Origin: Pegea sp. RAD2-039
Lineage: Eukaryota > Chordata > Thaliacea > Salpida > Salpidae
Assembly: GCA_034620365.1 (NCBI GenBank)
Contig: JAQGEQ010000174.1
Coordinates: 1-64,000 of the forward strand
Direction: 5' to 3'
Length of the DNA stretch: 64,000 nucleotides
Program-made: the position numbers and the translations under genes
Shown here: piece after piece, positions 46,981 to 58,103 of the stretch
How the letters are laid out: every line of letters begins with the position of its first letter
Numbering within the stretch: position 1 is the stretch's first letter
Notes under the pieces: model-generated
Told to the model about the DNA's origin: nothing
What the model saw: the letters and a program-made list of their open reading frames with translations, nothing else
The model's database searches: none

Positions 46981-47416
46981 GATAGATTTTTAGTAACACC
47001 CACCAAAGTATAAAATTTATAAGTCAGATAAATGTATGTGATATGTATGTAAATAAATATATAAATAAATATACCAAGTTAACTATATACAATAAATAAT
47101 AATAAGTAAATATATAAATAAATACACCACAAAAGTTAATCACAACTTATTAGCAGTTATTCAAATAGAGTATATAGAAATTGAAGATGATAAAAAGTCC
47201 AAATTGATTTCTAATCCAGATATAATCGCAAAAAATATACAAATCATTTACTGAAAACAGTTTTATCAAAGCTTAAAAGTAATATCAGAATAAATTTGTT
47301 ATTCTGATAACCTATAACCTTATTCAGAAACCTTATTCAAAAATATTAGCATAATGTTTCGAAACAAGTTTTCGAATTTCTAATCAAAGATTAATTGCTC
47401 TAATCTAGCATTGCAG

Positions 47417-47486
47417 AAGCTACCAGAATGACACTGAATACAATGATGAACAGCCTATTCCGGCTCCAATTCCATCTTCAAATTAG
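47417..47486 (+). CDS. Possible last exon of an unknown gene
   Basis: TCTAGCATTGCAG is a good acceptor, followed by a phase-1 frame reading SYQNDTEYNDEQPIPAPIPS to a TAG at 47484. The composition is unlike shadow ORFs. A LINE 3' end follows directly in what would be the 3' UTR. No upstream exon was found, so this is a guess. Confidence 0.2.
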
Positions 47487-47499
47487 GAGTTTTGGATCT

Positions 47500-47615
47500 A
47501 CAAATCTCGTATAAAAATGTTATTTTTCAGAATGTAGTTTAAGGAGAGGTGCTCTTTTTATGAAGCCTCCTTTGCGTTTATTGCAATAAATATAGAAATA
47601 AATATAATTAAAGCA
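47500..47615 (+). mobile_element. LINE 3'-end fragment
   Basis: GGAGAGGTGCTCTTTTTATG and CCTCCTTTGCGTTTATTGCA then AATAAATATAGAAATAAAT correspond to the 3' UTR and tail at 7.77-7.83 kb, with clear divergence. A related, older subfamily copy. Confidence 0.7.
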
Positions 47616-48361
47616 TCAGTTAACTTGTGTAATTAAAAATAAAAATAATAACAAAGTTTCCACTCTTTTTTGTTACATCATTTTTCTGCATGTTTTGTTA
47701 ACTAATTTTATTTCAAAAATCAATTCTTAACCATGATTTTGTTGCTACTAAATAGAGCATTTTTGACTTTATAATATTAAGAACATAATTACTTATACAC
47801 CTGAACAAAATATTTCTTATCTTGTTAAGCTTTCCATCTATTTTACAAAACTACTTCTTAAACATGTCTTTAATATTTCTTTATCCATTAGTTATGCATA
47901 TTCTTATTAAAAAAAATTTTTTAGGTCCTAATACAGCAAATGAAAAAACTCTCCTAAGCTGACGACGAACTCTTCCTATTTATAGCTTCTGTTTTATTTC
48001 AACAATAAACAATTTGAAAAAACTTTTAATTCCTCATTTACACAAAAATTTATTTTTCTAATGTAAATTAAACTTTTTAGTGCTTATTCAGCCAATCTAC
48101 AATATTCATTTGATTCAACTACTTAAGCTACAAACAAACTTTTAAGCTTGTTAATAAATAATATTAATAATATTATATATATATATTTCTAGAATAGTCT
48201 AGAAATAAATATTTCTATAAGCTTTTCTCTAGTAAAATTGTACTAATAAGAATATTTATTCGAATATAAATACAATTTTCAATAAAAAAAACTTATTTAT
48301 TCACAATTTTTAAAAAAAGTTCCATTTTGATGTTTAACAATAAAAGTTACAATCAAAAGCT

Positions 48362-48890
48362 CTAACCAAAACAAAGTCTTTCTTCATAATATTTGATGAC
48401 TAAATCAGGAAAAAACAACTTTGCTTCTTTGATTGGAACTATATACAAACCATTTGATTCATTGCTGAAGATTATGTAAAAAAATTAAATTTAAAATTTA
48501 TAAAAACAATAACAAACCAAGAAAATAGCATATCAGTGATTGTATTCTTATCCCCAACCATAGATTCAATCTGTTTAACTGAAAGATTTTCAGGAAAAAC
48601 TCTCCCATTTTCACCTGGTTCATAAACTATAAACTCAGCTTCATCAAGGACAGATTTTAGAGATCTGTAACAAGTTTAGTAAATATGATTTTTTTTTATA
48701 AAAAGGAACAATGGTAGATGCATCATTTATAATCTAGAATATATTAATTATTTATAATATATTCTCAATTTTTACTTTTTATTTATCTTTTTTGTTTTTT
48801 CAGAAAGTTTGCCAGAATTAGATTCTGAGAATTTTCCTTTTTTAGCTTCTTTCAACTTCTTAGATGAATGTTCTTTTTTTGAAGTGTTAG
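48362..48890 (-). CDS. HP1-like protein, hinge and chromoshadow domain exons
   Basis: Three minus-strand exons join in phase: 48890-48776 (Lys/Ser-rich hinge, KKEHSSKKLKEAKKGKF), 48664-48518 and 48464-48362 (stop TAG). The last two give a C-terminal chromoshadow-type domain: IESMVGDKNTITDMLFS, GLYIVPIKEAKLFFPDLVIK and YYEERLCFG, matching the HP1 pattern ..IIGA..LMFLMKW..A..ANVKCPQ.VI.FYEERL. Chromoshadow domains dimerise and recruit partners to heterochromatin. The conserved Trp of the LMFLMKW strand is replaced (FSC at the exon junction). The first exon starts in phase 2 of a split codon, so at least one exon lies upstream; I could not find a chromodomain exon in 48.9-54 kb. It may be an incomplete copy or have a long intron. 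Confidence 0.72.
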
Positions 48891-48999
48891 CTGCAAACTA
48901 AATTTAAAATATTTAAATAATAACAATTATATACAAAGTAAAATAAGAAACATTTAAAATTATATTTTGAAAAATTTAATTCTAATACTTATGATTTAT

Positions 49000-51060
49000 G
49001 AATATTTTAAAATCTATTAAAAAGAATCAAATATTATTGTTCATCTTAAAAATAAGTAGACTAGAAAAATTAAAAAACTACGTTAAAATAAAAGATACCT
49101 TCAAAAATAAAGTCCTTGGCCTTAAATTTCTCATAATAAATAGTTAAATTTGTAGAAAGTAACCAAATATTAAAAGCTTTATTAAAATTGTATAGAACAC
49201 TAGTTGTGACATAAATATTAAATAAACTTAACCAACTAATACTATTTGTACAAATATGGCTTTTTATTATAAAAACAAAATGCATAAAAATGTTTTTTAC
49301 AAGTTTAAATTATATGTTTATGAATGTTTATATAAACATATCAAATTTTCACTTTACTATTTTTTTGCGAATGAAAATACTTAATTGTTAATATAGAAAA
49401 AAAAAAACTAATCGAATGTCAAAATTCAGAATATTTCTTCTCTTTAAAATTTTTAAACAAAACTTTAAGTTTTTTATTAAGGTAGCGAATGAATATTCTT
49501 TATTCCTAAATTACAAAAATATATTTTTAGGATAATTTTGTTCTGCTGAATTTAGTATTTTCACTGCCATTCACAACATCATGAGTAAATTAAACAGTAA
49601 GCTTGAAACATCTTCTCCTTATTCCATTAAAAGATCTTTCAATTATATGATAGAATCTGTTTTGCAAATCATTAAATCCACATTATCTTCTAGTTACATG
49701 TCTTCTGTTATCCCTCAGGGACATACTTTTTTGTTTTTAGTTAAGTGGAATTACTAATAATGATTATAATGATGTTATGATTGTCTAATATATTTCTATA
49801 ATGCCATGACTGAAAATGGAAAGTACCTTGGCAATAATTATTTTTAGTCTTAATTTTCTCATGGCTGAATTTAATTAAGTAAAAATTAACTAAAAAGGAA
49901 GATAATAACGTTCCACTTTAAATATATTTCAGAACTAAATTTGAAAATCTAAATCAAAGAAATTTATATAATACAATACTTTTATAAAGAGTTAACACAA
50001 TGTTTAAATAGTAAGTAATTATACATTATTTTGGTAAAACAATTTATAATTTAATAATAGTTTTATCCCAAAAAAATTTCTTTCAAATTTAAAAAAAATG
50101 ATCGATAATTTTGTTTGATCTTTCGTAATCAAAAATTAATTATTTAATCTTTTCATTACTAAAGGTTTTAAGAAATAAACAACTTTCTGTTTATTTTCCT
50201 TTTTACTGTTCAAAATATCCCCTAAACAAAAATCTTCATAAGTTTTCAACATACTTGGTTTTTTTACTTTCATGTTATAATTTATCTTATAGAAAATTAT
50301 TTGTTTTGATTTTTAATTGTAAAGATTTTACTTTAAGAAAGTTTTTATAAGATTTTTTTTTATAATATGAGAAGATTAGAAAATAAAAGTTCATATATAA
50401 ATGTATTTAAAATTTTTTTCATATTTTTCTATAGTTTGAGTTGTTTTTGTCATTTTTGTTTCAGAAATAAATTTTTGTAAACTTTGAATGATCACTTAGA
50501 TGATCTATGCGTTGTTAAAAAAATAATGTTATTTATTATTTTTTTAGTATAAACCAGAAGCTACACTAACACAAAAGCATTTCTATCGTAAATTGTCTAT
50601 AATTATTTTTTTCCGTCAAAGTATGTTTTGGATTTCAATGTAAAACCAATTAATTATAAAAAGAAAACTTTGAAAAGCTATTTATGATATTAAAATATTG
50701 AAATATAAGCAATCATAACAAAACTGTCATACAACTACTTATAATGAGTAAAAATCAATTTTTAAGAAGTCTATTACACAACTCTTTTTCAGAAAACTTT
50801 GATTTTTAACTTTATTCGATATATTTTGATAAAGTAAGTCTTATATTGTTGAAAATTCTCATTTTTATAAGAATTGCTCTTAGGTTTAAAATAAAATAAT
50901 GTTTAATTTTTTTTGTTAAATTACAAACACACTTTTTAACATATCAATAATTACATTGTTATAAACAAAATTATCTGATATAGCTGTCGCCAATTTTTGA
51001 CAAAACTAGTTAGATTAGAATAAAAATATCTCGTTTCGAAAACAAATGATTGTTTTATTT
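49000..51060. other. AT-rich DNA without recognised gene
   Basis: Only a faint LINE-like reading near 49560-49740 (SSYMSSVIPQGH, compare SGVPQGS) is noted; it is too short and damaged to call. The open frame at 49070-49285 has no recognisable domain. Confidence 0.35.
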
Positions 51061-51074
51061 GGGGAAAGTTTAGT

Positions 51075-51285
51075 CTATTTGAAAGAAATCATACTGGTGA
51101 GAAGACATATAAATTTACTATGTGGAAGAATATTCACTAATAATTTAATTATGAAAAATTTTAAACTTTGACTTTTAACTCATGAAAGAACACTTAAAGA
51201 CAACTAACTTTTCAAATGTTTGTGGAAAATATTTATTTTAAATTTCAGTCTTATTTCTCATGAAAGAACTCATACAGACGATAAT
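51075..51285 (+). pseudogene. C2H2 zinc-finger fragment
   Basis: Plus-strand pieces read HTGEKTYKFTMCGRIF, LLTHERTLKDN, FKCLWKIF and SLISHERTHTDD, with frame changes and lost cysteines. They match the spacing and wording (SHERTHTGEKP) of the intact gene at 54.2-54.9 kb, so this is an old partial copy of that family in the opposite orientation. Confidence 0.7.
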
Positions 51286-52125
51286 TAGGAATATTTAAAG
51301 AAGGTTATTACAAAAGAGATAAAAAGCTTAGTTTAAAAGATTGCAAAAATTTGTAATGTAATACCTAATAAAGTAGGAAACATAAACGAGACCGAAAGAA
51401 AGAATTATGTCATCGAAAGATGTCATCAATTTGTTGTTGCTTTTCAAAAAATCATTGGCTGGAAAAGCTGTAAAAAGGATTAAGACAAATATTTTCGGGA
51501 TCTTAAAGAATATCAGGCGTTCGTTAGCTTTAAAATGTAAACGTTTATCATTTTAGTAACTAAAATTATCTGTTTAAACTTTTATCTTATGATAGTTTCT
51601 GCTTACTTATATACTTCTTCATATTTAATAATGTTTGAAAACTAACAAAAAATGAAATTATGTATTATTTAATAACAATTTGAAAAAACATAAAAATTTA
51701 TTTTTTACTTTAATTGTAATTTTTCAACTAAACTTGTAATATATTTTATTCCTGTTGTAAGCTTTTGAATCTGTCATTTTTACTTCAGTATTTTTTTTTC
51801 AATCTCTAAGATAATAAATTCTTACTTTTTCAAAAGTGTTATAATTTTTTATGGTGCTCTTATGCAGGAAATTCTGCAGATCTTTTTAATCTGCTAAAGT
51901 TTAACAGATAATAGACAATTTATCAAATTCTGTGGAAAAATTAATCTGTGTGACTACTTGTGTCATTACAGAATGCGTGTTTGCATCAGATGATCAGATT
52001 ATGTAACATAACAATATTTTATTTGATTAAGTACTTATACTTTGAGATAAAGTTATTTCTAGTAAGTGATTTCTATATTATATATTTATTATATATTGTG
52101 GTCGGTGAAAGTAAAAATCATCTAT

Positions 52126-52330
52126 AAAACTATGGTGGATCCACATAAAACTACCAAGAACTTACGATCGAATATAAAGAAAAATTCTGACAAACAAACT
52201 TCATCAAAGCAAGATTGCAATGGCAGTTGCCAATCTTGCAATAAAATTTTCTCTGGTGAAGATCCGGTAATAGAATACTCTAAATATATCTCCTGCTTTC
52301 ATCTCAACTTTCCTGCTTTGACCATTAAAT
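52126..52330 (+). mobile_element. LINE ORF1 5' fragment
   Basis: The frame MVDPHKTTKNLRSN.. contains CNGSCQSCNKIFSGEDPVIE, matching CNGNCQACNKICFGEDLAID of the ORF1 at 46.8-46.98 kb. It keeps the start and the first part of the PHD-like finger, then diverges. Found alone, without the rest of the element, which is unusual because LINE copies normally lose the 5' end. Confidence 0.65.
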
Positions 52331-52412
52331 TGTTTGTAATTTGGTGTTGTCACAAAACCACTGGTTGCATCATCATCAATATAAAATCATAAAAGTCCAA
52401 CTCACAAACTTA

Positions 52413-52880
52413 TCATGACGTCATCAGCATCATGTAGTTAAACAACTTTGAAAGCAATAATGAAGTCGCCAGTGGAAGAGTTGATGACGTCACTAAATTT
52501 GATTATACAATGACGTCATATGATCGTTGTTTTCTGAGAAAGTCATTTATGGTAGTGAAGTCCTTCGATCTGGTGGTATTGTTACTTGTAGTGACGTCAT
52601 CAATTAGTAGTTTAGAGAAGCTAAAGAAAGAAAAATATTAAACGATTTTCGGATTATAAATAATGCTGTTAACAAATTTTACGTCGTCAGCTTTGATAGA
52701 AAAGAAGTAAAAGCCAATTTTGAATCAACAACTGATACACTGATAAACGGGTAGGATTGAGTGACGTCATCATTATCTATGTGATGATAAAGTTGATTAG
52801 GACATTCAGATAATAATAATGACGTCATCAGTTTATCTTCATATAACATTTGAAGTGATGATAGCAACGATGACGTCATT
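52413..52880. promoter_or_regulatory. Cluster of TGACGTCA (CRE/ATF-type) sites
   Basis: Perfect TGACGTCA palindromes occur near 52416, 52484, 52513, 52592, 52761, 52821 and 52870, seven in about 460 bp, in otherwise AT-rich DNA. Between them the sequence is not a simple tandem repeat. bZIP factors of the CREB/ATF type bind such sites; an enhancer or promoter is inferred, target unknown. The same octamer occurs at 242 and 251 (Kelch intron) and at 3237. Confidence 0.5.
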
Positions 52881-53080
52881 AATAACTAGTCATAAGTGAG
52901 TGAGTTCACTTTGAAAACTACTGGAATAAGTCTTAGTGAATTCTAATTTTCGTTATCAGTTAAACCACAACTCATTATATTTATTCTGCTTATGATAGAA
53001 TCTGAAACTTTTTTATTTTAAACTAATTCTAAAAAAACATCGAATAAGTTTTTTAATTTTTCATAAAAATCTTTTTATTT

Positions 53081-53096
53081 CCTGCCACCAGGCAGG
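53081..53096. terminator. GC-rich stem-loop CCTGCC-ACCA-GGCAGG
   Basis: A perfect 6-bp G+C stem with a 4-nt loop, standing out in a sequence with few G+C runs. No known gene end adjoins it: the zinc-finger stop is 1.1 kb away. It is not the histone 3' stem-loop, whose stem sequence differs. The terminator label is only the nearest category. Confidence 0.2.
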
Positions 53097-54176
53097 ACAA
53101 TTCCGTCATAATAAGACTTAAATAAGATGTTATTATCTGGCTTAAATGTTGTATAATACCAGTATCTATTTAGATTTATTTAAACACATTTATCTAACTA
53201 TAGTGTGATTAAAAATACTGTTCTTTTATGTTATTTGAAAATTTATATTTATAAACAGTATGAAGTTATTATAAATTTTCTTATTCTCACAATTGAGATC
53301 TTTAGAGGTTAAGCTGAATCAGATGAATCTCATTAATTTTTGGATGATATTTCTTGTGCTTCCACAACTTCTAAAAATTGTTCGTTTGCTTCTTGGTTTG
53401 AATGTTAGTTATCTTATTAAAAGGTTGCATATTTTATGCATTCTTGTTCAAAATCAAGCAACTCAAAATTTTATAAAGTATAAATGATTAATAAATTATC
53501 AATTAATTAAACCTAAGATCTTTTCTCGACTTGTTCACTACGTAAAAATTTGTTACATTTCTTAAAATGTGATAGAAAATACAAGTTTAGTAATTTTGTT
53601 TTAAAATAATGTTTATTGCTGCCAGTTACATCAAAATACTCGCTTATTTGGTTTTTTAATTTTATTTTAATATAAGCCAAACTTGCAGAATCCCTTTTCT
53701 TAAAAAGAAAAACATTGCTTCATTGTAATATTTAACACTTTTTAACATTTATCTAAATTCTGCTCTGTAAATTCATTATTTAACCAAACTTTGTCTATCT
53801 ATTAAAGAGATTGAAAATTGATTTACACCAATTAACTGTTTGCAAATTAAAAGTTAAAAAATTAAGAGATAAAAGCTTTTAAGTATATAGTCAATAACAC
53901 AAAAGAGTTACTATAACCATAAATAACCGTTTAAATAAACATAAACGTTTTTTGCTGAAATTACAAGAAAAAATCAGAAATAATTAAAACCAACGAAACT
54001 CTAAAATGTTGTTAGAAAAATAATAAAAATAAAACAAGAAATACCAAAAAGTAGGATGAGACAATATTTATCTTTATATGATCTTTTTTCTGATTACTTT
54101 GAATCTAATTAATGTAAGTGGTTTGATGGTATGAAAGACTTGCATGATGGCGAAATTGATTTCCACACACTATTCA

Positions 54177-54899
54177 TTAAATTTGTTTTTCACCAGTATG
54201 AGTTCTTTTATGTTGTAAAAGAAGGTCATTTCGACTAAACTTTTTTCCACAAACAAAGCATTCATATGGTTCCTCACCAGTATGAGTTCTTTGATGTCTT
54301 ATGAGATCTGAATTTTGTCTAAACTTTTTTCCACAAACAATACATTCAAATGGTTTCCCACCAGTATGAGTTCTTTCATGTGATAAGAGGTTTGAATTTT
54401 GACTAAACTTCTTTCCACAAACAAAACATTCAAATGGTTTCTCACCAGTATGTGTTCTTTCATGTGATAAGAGGTTTGAATTTTGACTAAACTTTTTTCC
54501 ACAAACAAAACATTCATATGGTTTCTCACCAGTATGAATTCTTTCGTGAACAATAAACTGAGATCTGTAACTAAAGCGTCTACAACAAATCAAACATTCA
54601 TATTTGTCTTTGCCATTTGAAATTTTCTTAAACATAAGTTTGTTTTCTTCTTTTCCACTATTTTCTGCTGAAGCACTTATTTGGGTAGAAACGCTTTTCT
54701 TAGTTGTTGCATTTTCTATTTCATTGTTTGAACTGACTTCATCAAAGTTAATTCCGTGCCAGCTATCAAATTCACTAACACATTCATTATCATTTTTCTT
54801 GTTAGGTGTTTCACCTCTAATGTTACTTTCGTTTGATAACAACTTATGTCTACAATCAGATTCTTTGTCATCCATTAAATTCAGTTTCAACTTGTTGAG
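54177..54899 (-). CDS. C2H2 zinc-finger protein with five fingers
   Basis: 237 residues from MKLNLMDDKE (54890) to the stop at 54177. Residues 1-95 are acidic/Ser-rich and unstructured. Then five tandem fingers follow (YECLICCRRF, YECFVCGKKF, FECFVCGKKF, FECIVCGKKF, YECFVCGKKF), each ending in H-x3-H with the HTGEKP linker, so all Cys2His2 ligands are present. Fingers 2 and 3 carry the same recognition helix (SQNSNLLSHER), a recent internal duplication. A sequence-specific DNA-binding nuclear protein is expected; the target is unknown. A good acceptor (CATGTAG, 54900-54906) lies in frame just before the first Met, so this may be the last exon of a longer gene; the upstream exon was not identified. 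Confidence 0.85.
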   Translation of the reverse strand, partial: LNKLKLNLMDDKESDCRHKLLSNESNIRGETPNKKNDNECVSEFDSWHGINFDEVSSNNEIENATTKKSVSTQISASAENSGKEENKLMFKKISNGKDKYECLICCRRFSYRSQFIVHERIHTGEKPYECFVCGKKFSQNSNLLSHERTHTGEKPFECFVCGKKFSQNSNLLSHERTHTGGKPFECIVCGKKFRQNSDLIRHQRTHTGEEPYECFVCGKKFSRNDLLLQHKRTHTGEKQI

Positions 54900-54959
54900 C
54901 TACATGTAAACAAAACGTTTGTTTTTAGTTTAGTAAAAAGTTAAAAAAAAATATATTAT

Positions 54960-56800
54960 ATACAAATCAATTCGATTGTAATCTGAATTAACTTTTTGTT
55001 AATTTCTGTGCAAAGTAAAATTATAGTTTAGTTAGAAAAAGAATTAAAATTGAATCAAAAACAGTTATTCACAGTTTCTTAAAAAATAAATATATATTTT
55101 ACAAGAAAATATCTTAAGTAAATTATAAAATGGTTTGTTGTCATAGTCAATACTTCAACAGAAATTTAATGAAAGTAAACAATTCAAAATAGCCTGACAA
55201 AGGCTTTCTAATTGACAACATTTCACAAAAAGTCTTTAGCATTTAACGTTATCTTTAGATTTTTCTATTAAACGTTTTTTAACATCTTTTAATGCTGAGT
55301 TTTTCTGCTATTTTCTTCGAATTTTTGATGATTTGAAATAAATGTTTACCTGAAAAATATATTATATATAAGCAGATATATAAATAAAAAAATAAGCAAA
55401 TACACTTTTATAATCACTAAGCATTGTTTTTAAATTGATCGGTTGAAGTTTGGTGTTTAACTTTTTTTGGAAAGAAAATTAAAATTGATTTTTAGATTGT
55501 TCTACCAGAAACCAATTTTCAGGAATATAAATCATAATTTTAAGAAAATAATTTTTTTTTTAACTTGGCTTTAAAAATCAAAATATATTTTTCTTCCAAA
55601 AAGTATTATTTATCTTAGATTGACTTCAGCAAGTATATATAAAGCTGTAAGGTACCACTGTCAGCAAAAAATAATCTGGAAAACAAAGAGACAAATTTGA
55701 TAAACGAAAGTAAATCTGATTCACAATTTTAAGTGGAATATATCTAGAGAAACTTAATTAGTTACCAGAAATATATTTTATAAATTTGCATAAAGTGATA
55801 CAAACTATTGATTCCAAATTATTTCCAAACCAAATTTTCAAATTATTTTTTATGTTAATATTGTTTATCTGTATGACTACGTCAATAGTAAACTGCTTAA
55901 CATAATCGTTTGGTTGCAATTGTTGTTACAAAACTGAAGTTTCTTGTGTTTACTATGAAGATACACAAACAACATTTTCTAACATTTTCTATTGTATACT
56001 TTAAAATATAAGTTTTCAATTTTTATAGACTTTATCTTATTTCTTCAGTATAAAGTTTGACACTTATAAGCCCACTAAAGTAGTGTGTAGCGAGAACATG
56101 TTATTAAACATTTATTAAAGATGTTTATTATTAGCTTGACCTTAAAATTTCAAACTTTTTTAAAAGCAGAAATAATATCAATAATTTAATTTTAGTAAAA
56201 TTAATATCAATATAAAATATTTTGTATTTAATAATTGGTAAAGCTTTTTTGTGTGAAAATGAGGTTGTTAGTAATATCTTTTATTTATTTTTATTTTAGA
56301 ATTATAACAGATGCGTTGTAAATACAATTTCTGCAATACTTTTTTAAGAGATATATTTATTTATAATTAATTATATTTCTCTATAATATAGAATTTATTT
56401 ATGCGAATAAATTTCGTACAAAACCAATAAATTGTAAGGTTGTTTTTTAGTTTCGCTAACTGGCGCTTAAAGTATTTTTAAAATTTGAAATTTTCTGCAA
56501 TTTAATTCAAATAATTTTCTACTGCATTAAAGTATTTACAGCATTAAAAGTAGATTTGGCGAAATTATATTCAATTAACTTATTTTAGCAATATTAAAAA
56601 CAAAATAGAAATGAAGAATTTCGTTTCTTAATTTCCTTTTAAGTTGAAGTTTAAGTACAAATACTATTTATACTGAAAGAAAAGTTTTCTTTTTGTAAAC
56701 TTTTATTTACATTATTAGTAACATGTTTCAAAACAAGTAAAATAAATTTGACATCAATTATTTTTACTTTATTTTTTGTACAAAATACAAACTAAATTTA
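54960..56800. other. AT-rich DNA, no gene recognised
   Basis: A donor-like GTAAAC at about 55348 (minus strand) could belong to an upstream exon of the zinc-finger gene, but no convincing coding stretch precedes it. A TCGCTAACTGGCGC string at 56452 resembles the CTAGCGC boxes and marks the return of the duplicated domain. Confidence 0.35.
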
Positions 56801-56822
56801 TTTAACTTTTAATTAAAGTTTT

Positions 56823-56936
56823 GTTGAAAAGTATTTCAACTCCAAAAATATCATCTGTTGAAACTAGAATAACCTTGATACTTTTCAGAATTTCTCAGTA
56901 TTTATTATTTTGTTTTAATCTAGAGTTTGTGGGGGT
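56823..56936 (-). ncRNA. Sm-class snRNA-like unit, class B, best Sm site
   Basis: PSE ACCCCCACAAACTCTAGATT (56917-56936), AATAATAAATA at the TATA position, Sm string ATATTTTTGGA (56841-56851; fits the canonical A-U4/6-G-purine form), perfect hairpin GTTGAAA-TACT-TTTCAAC (56823-56840). Five consecutive T inside the RNA argue against Pol III for this class. Confidence 0.6.
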
Positions 56937-58087
56937 CAAGTTTAAACGAATTACTTTTTGTACTTTTAAAGAAAATATTTGTTTATAAATAAATTCATAT
57001 TTTTCAAGTTTGAATTAAAATTGTTGTATATTAATAACATATTTGATAATTTAAAAAAGTTTGGTGGCGCTGATAAATGAAGACTTTTAGAATTTAAGTC
57101 AAAAGCCATTTAAATGTTTTGTTTTTAAATTGTGAGTACTAACAGACTGGAAAGCTTATTTATATTTATAAATAAAAATTTCTTGTTTTTTCAAAATTTT
57201 ATTAATATTATTTAATATTTACATAGTTAATAAATAAACACAATGTATATAAGATATTTTTCTTTATGATTTCAACACAGATGTTTTACCTCACCAAATA
57301 CATAAGTTAATCAATTATGGTAAAAAACTTAATTCAAGAAAATTAACGTTAAAAAAATTAAACATTATTCTACAAATATACAAATTATTAAACTAATCTA
57401 TCCCATGAATGTTGAAAGTTTATTTATTTGTTTTTGTAGCCGAATTATTTTATCCGTTTGGTGACGCAAACAGTAAGAAAGGTAATAAATTTGAACTTTT
57501 TAGACAATTTATTCAAATTTAATTTCCTGTATACCCTACACACTATTTAAATTCTAAAATAACTTTTACTTTTGAATATCAAAGAATAAATGTGGTAATA
57601 GTTAACCTTTATATGAGTAAATATCATCTCTGTATCATTAATACAGTTAAATGTAAAAGTTTAAAAATTTTATACTTTTCTTTAAGAATGAAACACTTTC
57701 TTATAATCCAAATAGAATAATTCAATGTTTGTCTTTCAAATCGAATAAAAAAGTCTAAGTTTCTTTTTAAAACAAAAAATGAAAATAATTATAATACTAA
57801 TAATTCAATTTAAAATCAGACCAAGAAAAGCATTTTATTATACTAATTCTAGGAATAATTAGTTAATCTGAAATTTGAATTTTAACGATTTAACTCTGTA
57901 TAAAAAATATTTACGAAAAAAAAATTTAACCAATTCTTTTTTAAAAATAAAAAAAAAGAAGAAAATATTAATTTGCTTTGTAGCAAGAAACATGCACCAA
58001 TCTGCAAATTGTACAATTCATTAAAGTGGTTCAATAAAATACTAATTAAGTTTCAGAATATTTGTTGTTGTAACCAAAACACGATAA

Positions 58088-58103
58088 CTGCTAGATGGCG
58101 CAA
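58088..58103 (-). promoter_or_regulatory. CTCF-like site (inverted copy)
   Basis: CTGCTAGATGGCGCAAAG on the plus strand. It belongs to an inverted copy (57900-58280) of the 10.6/22.3-kb module, and lies about 870 bp upstream of the unit at 58957. Confidence 0.4.

Larger units (their letters stand above)
43004..46990 (-). mobile_element. Nearly full-length but inactive CR1/Jockey-like LINE
   Basis: Minus-strand order: ORF1 (46.98-45.99 kb), AP endonuclease (about 45.96-45.30), reverse transcriptase (45.24-43.17), 3' UTR with GCGAGAGGTGCTCTCTTTAG, and a TAAA tail at 43004-43027. About 4 kb long. It stands inside a copy of the 35/39-kb repeat (TCTGCTGCATTTTATGTCGT on its 3' side). The 5' end is not exact; AT-rich (TAAATA)n-like DNA follows it. 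Stops in ORF1, the endonuclease and ORF2 make it dead. Family placement is from the ORF1 type, RT motifs and tail, so the clade is tentative. Confidence 0.9.

Noticed and set aside
49560..49760. Reverse transcriptase fragment (SSVIPQGH)
   Set aside because: Only a five-residue similarity to the VPQG motif, with no neighbouring support.
52679..52879. Protein-coding gene over the TGACGTCA cluster
   Set aside because: A two-exon reading can be made, but the composition follows the repeated octamer in several frames; no domain is visible.
53293..53487. 64-residue hydrophobic frame
   Set aside because: Leu-rich translation typical of AT-rich DNA; no start context or domain.
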